Source of the DNA: Bacteroidales bacterium
GTDB taxonomy: Bacteria; Bacteroidota; Bacteroidia; Bacteroidales; JAGONC01
Assembly: GCA_028716265.1 (NCBI GenBank)
Contig: JAQUQD010000020.1
Coordinates: 1-41,819, forward strand
Direction: 5' to 3'
Length of the DNA stretch: 41,819 nucleotides
The position numbers were made by a program, and so were the translations under genes. Below the pieces are notes generated by a model. It did no database searches. It was given only the letters and a program-made list of their open reading frames with translations, and was not told where the DNA came from. This document shows, one piece after another, positions 38,201-41,819 of the stretch. The first letter of the stretch is position 1. Each line of letters begins with the position of its first letter.

Positions 38201-39574
38201 TGCATTTGGTCCAATGAACGTATTTCGATCACCTGTTGTATTCCTAGTACCATTATTCCATCCCAGGAACACATTATAATTTCCGGTTGTATTGGCACTC
38301 CCTGCCTGGTATCCTACCATTACACCCCAATTTCCTCTATTATGAGCCCCTGCTTCATAGCCGATCATCACATTGTTGGCACCATTTGATTCAGCCACAA
38401 CTGCCCGTGTTCCAAGATAAACGTTTCTTGATCCATGGGTAGCATATCCTGCATTATCTCCCACAATGGTGTTTTCCAGCTGGTTTCTGATATCAATCCT
38501 GCTGGCATGGAACCGCAGGAGCTGGTCGTCGAACTTGCCATAAATCAGCGGCTCGGAAGTTTCTGAGTTGGATATGTAAAGCCGGTTTGATTCAACTTCA
38601 TTAGCACCTGCGAAATTTCCGATGAATACATTATTATTGCCTTCGACAGTTTTCCACCCGGCACACCTGCCGATATAGGTATTAAAGGATCCTGTCGTAT
38701 TTGCTCCTCCTGCTGACAGCCCGATAAAGGTATTCCGTTGCCCGCTGGTATTTAACCACCCGGCATTGGTTCCCAGAAATGTATTCGCTGTGCCGGTTGT
38801 ATTTTGCCAGCCTGTCTGCATTCCAATGGCTACATTGTAATGCCCGGAAGTGTTCGCATTACCTGCCTGATCCCCAATGAAAACATTACTGCGCCCCATC
38901 GTGTTGTTTTGGCCGGCAAGGCGGCCCAGATATACATTTTGAGTACCACCTGCGTTGCTCTCCCCACTGTGCTCACCGATAAAGATGTTATTATCCGGAT
39001 TGAGGATCTCCACCCGTTTATCCATGAACCGCCATTGTTCCTGCCCGCCAGTGTATATCCGTATGATGTCCTCATCCGGATTTTCTTCCGCTTCGATCTT
39101 TGTATCTCCGTCGCGGTCGCGGATCCCTGATGAGGCAGCGGCATCCTCCGCGTGCAGGGCATAGGGCACGGCCAGCAGCTGGGTGGTACCCAGCGCCACG
39201 AAATTGCTTCCTCCGGATGTATCTGCCTCAATTTTAATGTAATAGCTTTGCGAGCCCCACGACAGAGTATCCATGATCCCGCTGACCGTGGTACCGTTGC
39301 CGATCTCCAGGTTCACCAGCCCGAAGAAGTTGGTGGTCTGCTGGTGCGTCTCCTGGTAGCTCACCGGTCCCTGATCGCTTCCCAGCAGCAGGCTGATGCG
39401 GAAACTGGTCAGCTGATAGGCCAGCGGTTCACCATTGCTGTTGCGGACCACGGCCTGGTAGCTGAAGCTGTGAGGGGTCTGGGCTGAGAGGAGAGAGGAG
39501 AAGGGAAAGGAGAGAGGAGAGAGGAGAGAGGAGAAAGAAATGGATAAATAAATAATGAGAAATATTTTTTTCAT
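35219..39574 (-). CDS. Large secreted surface protein: N-terminal conserved domain, two blocks of 17-aa repeats, three FISUMP domains separated by Fn3-like domains
   Basis: N-terminal SAQTPHSFSYQAVVRNSNGEPLAYQLTSFRISLLLG; repeats N(T/V)FIGxxAGxxNTTGxx; three copies of QCWxxENxNxGxxI...GTIEKYCYNxxxxNCTxYGGLYxWxExMxY...GWHxxxDxExxxLxGTxDxxYGVGD. Confidence 0.88.
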   Translation of the reverse strand: MKKIFLIIYLSISFSSLLSPLSFPFSSLLSAQTPHSFSYQAVVRNSNGEPLAYQLTSFRISLLLGSDQGPVSYQETHQQTTNFFGLVNLEIGNGTTVSGIMDTLSWGSQSYYIKIEADTSGGSNFVALGTTQLLAVPYALHAEDAAASSGIRDRDGDTKIEAEENPDEDIIRIYTGGQEQWRFMDKRVEILNPDNNIFIGEHSGESNAGGTQNVYLGRLAGQNNTMGRSNVFIGDQAGNANTSGHYNVAIGMQTGWQNTTGTANTFLGTNAGWLNTSGQRNTFIGLSAGGANTTGSFNTYIGRCAGWKTVEGNNNVFIGNFAGANEVESNRLYISNSETSEPLIYGKFDDQLLRFHASRIDIRNQLENTIVGDNAGYATHGSRNVYLGTRAVVAESNGANNVMIGYEAGAHNRGNWGVMVGYQAGSANTTGNYNVFLGWNNGTRNTTGDRNTFIGPNAGSYNTTGKRNVFVGLSAGNLNTSGSFNTYVGRAAGMNSTEGNDNVFLGDMAGANEMGSNKLYIANSETPEPLIYGDFVEKKVKLWADTLEVEGVTSTGEKFSVSGEAGISDTLFAITSFDFANQKIKFRKQVIKGGITIELTDESAWMDSISRQYVFCDPLTDSRDGKQYLAVRIGDQCWMAENLNVGIRIDGTTEQSDNGTIEKYCYNDEETNCTAYGGLYSWSELMQHSTYPGSQGICPKGWHVPSDEEYKILEGTVDSLYAVGDPQWDLTGWRGSNAGRRLRATAGWSDSGNGTDTFGFHALPAGRLVEGDSFNGRDSSAYFWAFSSIGSESSYSRHLGSGSPQIGRNTLATGNGLSLRCIKGPGTDPPMITTKNLTNITGSTATSGGTITGDGGDPVTARGVVWSTNENPTLSDNFTADGTGTGEFTSDLTGLVNATHYYVRAYATNSTGTRYGNQFAFTTPGVSCPGGATVVWQGSTYHTVMIGSQCWLKENLNVGTMINITEQQSDNGTIEKYCYDNDTANCTLYGGLYLWNEMMQYVSQQGAQAICPTGWHIASDDEWKVLLGTVDSQYGVGDTIWENRGSMGFDAGNNLKSIAGWNDNGGGTDAYGFSSLPGGFCWPQNGFGYINQYSAYWTSSEITGTDKAWDRGLNYQHDQVDRTDDIKGDFCQSVRCLNNQTSLPMVTTAAITNITQNSAVSGGNATSIGGSAVTARGVCWGTSEFPTINDDHTTDGAGAGDFTSNITGLSASTQYYVRAYATNSMGTAYGSSIGFITQGQPCPGVPTVTWEGQTYQTVQIGNQCWLAENMNAGTMIEGTMEPSNDGTIEKYCYNDDPSNCTLYGGLYQWQEAMEYSTDEGSQGICPDGWHIPTDEDLRILEGTADTHYGVGDPEWLKTGCRGNDAGTHLKSISGWPEGCAGDNLSGFNSLSSGSRNPDGSFTNLGEGAALWSSSQFTENGVWPRSFPCQMEGLCRDYDDTRYGWSIRCIKD
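37960..38990 (-). repeat. Two blocks of degenerate 51-bp (17-aa) tandem coding repeats
   Basis: Repeated NTFxGxxAGxxNTTGxx units, interrupted once by a RLYISNSETSEPLIYGKFDDQLLRFHASRIDIRN spacer that recurs after the second block. Boundaries approximate. Confidence 0.75.
39486..39537. repeat. GA-rich short tandem repeat inside the signal-peptide coding region
   Basis: gagaggagagaggagaagggaaaggagagaggagagaggagagaggagaaag; encodes SFSSLLSPLSFPFSSLLSAQ on the minus strand. Confidence 0.85.
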
Positions 39575-39770
39575 GGTTATAGGATTTAGGATGATTTATG
39601 CCTATGCTGAAAGTCCGAAAAGTAAGAAGTGATCTGTGATTTGTCAAATATATTTCTATTACAATTATCTCAGGTCAGTCATTCTACAACATGAGCATCC
39701 CACTGACTATTCTGACCTGATCCCTGACTGTTTTTCTATGACGTGAGATGTACAGAGATGGATGACCTCA

Positions 39771-41618
39771 TCAGTCATGTTTTGTTTGGATTGCCTCCCG
39801 GTGATTTGCATCTTCTTGATGGTTCGGGCCGACTGGATTTGAGACCGGTGCATCACCCGATATGTCCTCAAACGTGTAATAACCCGTCGAACAGGTGAAT
39901 GTGACATAATAAATGGTGGTATCGTAAGCAGGATTCAGCAGGACAGGGATGTTATTCCCGTAACCCGGGTATCCCGTACCGGCCGGGAACTCAGTGGAAC
40001 CCCAGTTCCTTTCCCAGTTCCAGTTTTCCCGGAATTTTGATTCGACGATATTATCCGGTGGATCTGAATGATCATCTTCGACCGTGAGTTCAAAGATGGT
40101 CGTCCAGAAGTTCGGATCATTGGGATCCCGTGTCATCATGTGATCAGGCATGGTGGCTGTATCACCTCCCCAGCCGTTGAATTCACCCACCATAGTAATG
40201 ATGCCGCACGGAACGATCGGATTGACCACGGAGTCGACCCAAGGGGATTCTTCGCTCAGCCAGGTGACGATCCCTCCTGTGTAGACCGTGGTACGGTATC
40301 TCAGCTTGTCATTTGCGTAATCGAAGGCCGTGATATGATTGAGTGTATCGTTGATGCCGGGGTTCCCATTCACACTGAATCGCTTCCCGGACCGGATCTC
40401 GCCGGATGCCTCCACCGAATCAGCCCAGAATTTGAGTTTCCTTTCCGCAAAGTCGCCATAGATAAGCGGTTCGGAGGTCTGGGAGTTGGCGATGTACAGC
40501 TTGCCTGACCCCGATTCGTCCATACCGGCATAGGCCCCGATAAATACATTATTTGAACCGTAGGTATACTGGCCGGAAGCATTGCCGATAAAGGTGTTAT
40601 CATTCCCATACTGGTTCACATATCCTGATGCTTCTCCGATGCAAGTATTCCTTGAACCGGTAATATTATCATGACCCGACAACGTCCCGGCAAAGGTATT
40701 GTGAGTGCCCTCTGTGTTGAGATGACCGGATTCATAACCCATGAACGTGTTGTCATGACCTGTCGTATTGTACCTTCCTGAAAACATTCCGACGAATGTA
40801 TTTACACTGCCTGTCGTATTCCAGCGTCCGCTGAGCATGCCGATGAAGGTATTGAAGTTACCTGTTGTATTTTTGGAACCGCTGAGAAATCCCATGAACG
40901 TGTTGGAATTGCCTGTTGTATTGCTGGTTCCGCTCCAGGTACCCAGGAATGTATTGATGGAACCCTCTGTATTGCGTGCACCTGCTGAGTCACCAATGAA
41001 AATGTTACCCGAACCGGAGGTGATGGCCTCACCGCTTTTATCTCCGAAGAGAATGTTCCCCGAATTGTTGACTGTCTCCAGCCGTGTGCCCGTCAGCCGC
41101 AGCCGTTCCTGACCTCCGGTGAAAAACCGGATGTTGTCGTCACCGGGCGTCAGTTCGGTGGTGACCATGGTCTCGCCGTCGCTGTTGCGGATCAGGGGGG
41201 AAGCTTCTGCTCTGGTGGAAGTGGATGCGTGCAGCGCATAGGGCACGGCCAGCAGCTGCGTGGTGCCCAGTGCCACGAAATTGCTCCCTCCGGCTGTATC
41301 GGCCTCAATTTTAATGTAATAGCTTTTCGAACCCCACGACAGAGTATCCATGTTCCCACCGACTGCGGCTCCATTCCCGACCTCCAGATTCACCAGCCCG
41401 AAGAAGTTGGTGGTTTGCAGATGCGTTTCCTGATAGCTCACAGGTCCCACATCACTGCCCAGTAAGAGGCTAATACGGAAGTTGGTCAGCTGGTAGGCCA
41501 GCGGTTCACCATTGCTGCTGCGGACTACCGCCTGGTAGCTGAAGGAGTGAGGTACCTGGGCTGAAAGGAGAGAGGAGAAAGACATAGTAAAACTGACTAA
41601 CAGATAGATGCTTTTCAT
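39771..41618 (-). CDS. Paralogous secreted surface protein: same N-terminal domain and 17-aa repeats, but a starch-binding-like C-terminal module instead of FISUMP
   Basis: N-terminal SAQVPHSFSYQAVVRSSNGEPLAYQLTNFRISLLLG nearly identical to the 39574 gene; NTFxGxxSGxxNTTGxx repeats; C-terminal VPCGIITMVGEFNGWGGDTATMPDHMMTRDPNDPNFWTTIFEL. Start adjusted to ATG 41618. Confidence 0.85.
   Translation of the reverse strand: MKSIYLLVSFTMSFSSLLSAQVPHSFSYQAVVRSSNGEPLAYQLTNFRISLLLGSDVGPVSYQETHLQTTNFFGLVNLEVGNGAAVGGNMDTLSWGSKSYYIKIEADTAGGSNFVALGTTQLLAVPYALHASTSTRAEASPLIRNSDGETMVTTELTPGDDNIRFFTGGQERLRLTGTRLETVNNSGNILFGDKSGEAITSGSGNIFIGDSAGARNTEGSINTFLGTWSGTSNTTGNSNTFMGFLSGSKNTTGNFNTFIGMLSGRWNTTGSVNTFVGMFSGRYNTTGHDNTFMGYESGHLNTEGTHNTFAGTLSGHDNITGSRNTCIGEASGYVNQYGNDNTFIGNASGQYTYGSNNVFIGAYAGMDESGSGKLYIANSQTSEPLIYGDFAERKLKFWADSVEASGEIRSGKRFSVNGNPGINDTLNHITAFDYANDKLRYRTTVYTGGIVTWLSEESPWVDSVVNPIVPCGIITMVGEFNGWGGDTATMPDHMMTRDPNDPNFWTTIFELTVEDDHSDPPDNIVESKFRENWNWERNWGSTEFPAGTGYPGYGNNIPVLLNPAYDTTIYYVTFTCSTGYYTFEDISGDAPVSNPVGPNHQEDANHREAIQTKHD
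40440..41070 (-). repeat. 51-bp (17-aa) tandem coding repeat array
   Basis: For example cctgtcgtatt recurs at 40759 and 40810 (51 bp apart). Translated NTFMGFLSGSKNTTGNF|NTFIGMLSGRWNTTGSV|NTFVGMFSGRYNTTGHD|NTFMGYESGHLNTEGTH. Boundaries approximate. Confidence 0.8.
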
Positions 41619-41722
41619 GATTAATATGTCTAGATTTTGACAAGCGGAATGGCCCCGAAAGGTACGAAATGGTAAAAGCAATGTCAATAGGACTTATAAT
41701 TAAAGTTGGAACCCTGCTGCCG

Positions 41723-41754
41723 TTTGTTTCAGACCGAATAATTGGATATCTTTG
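41723..41754 (+). promoter_or_regulatory. Candidate Bacteroidetes-type promoter (TTTG-N20-TAnnTTTG)
   Basis: TTTG at 41723-41726 and TATCTTTG at 41747-41754, spacing 20 bp, 32 bp upstream of ATG 41787. Confidence 0.6.
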
Positions 41755-41786
41755 CAGCGATTTAGATTAAGAACAACGTATAGATC

Positions 41787-41819
41787 ATGAATAAGACAAT
41801 CATTATAAATAAACTGGAT
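41787..41819 (+). CDS. N-terminal fragment of a gene running off the right edge
   Basis: ATG at 41787: MNKTIIINKLD..., preceded by a promoter-like motif. Only 11 codons visible. Confidence 0.4.
   Translation, partial: MNKTIIINKLD

Noticed and set aside
37960-41070. Regularly spaced repeats resembling a CRISPR array
   Set aside because: The 51-bp repeats are continuous, degenerate, in frame and encode a conserved 17-aa motif; there are no unique spacers or cas genes.
1-41819. Search for tRNA, rRNA, transposase/integrase genes or a toxin-antitoxin/defence system
   Set aside because: No recognisable tRNA/rRNA sequence, transposase, integrase, nuclease-methylase or known defence family seen by eye; tRNAscan/PADLOC runs would be needed to exclude them formally.

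Overview
The window looks like a chromosomal segment of a Bacteroidetes-type bacterium. Supporting signs are T9SS-style C-termini, FISUMP domains, LytS/LytTR, Porin O/P and a TTTG-N20-TAnnTTTG promoter. No rRNA, tRNA, CRISPR array or transposase was recognised. From left to right it contains: a minus-strand phosphate/anion-themed block (SLC13/DASS transporter, CYTH triphosphatase, CYTH-like protein, five-repeat lamin-tail lipoprotein, Porin O/P-like OMP, Pit phosphate transporter with a C-terminal LuxR-type HTH, DUF47 PhoU-like protein); a CDF transporter; a decayed multiheme cytochrome remnant and a frameshifted CxxCH outer-membrane protein; a C69 dipeptidase; an SPFH protein; a five-gene plus-strand cassette of mostly unknown proteins ending in a polyprenyl synthetase (14910-21788); a Zn-ribbon-like protein; LytS/LytTR; a starch-binding-like lipoprotein beside a GH13 amylase; an FG-GAP/T9SS protein; a copper P-type ATPase; a GT39-like membrane protein; a VOC protein; a HEAT-like protein; and two paralogous surface proteins with 17-aa (51-bp) repeats. 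The strongest leads are: (1) a Pit transporter fused to a LuxR-type HTH, interrupted by exactly one in-frame TAA; (2) the 14910-21788 cassette (PKD/lipid-binding-like giant protein without a signal peptide, paralogous C-terminal domain protein, phasin-like/Ig protein, prenyl synthase), a candidate undescribed system; (3) a G6 homopolymer frameshift in a cytochrome-linked beta-barrel gene; (4) a purine-rich gene-boundary repeat that also encodes and expands signal peptides.
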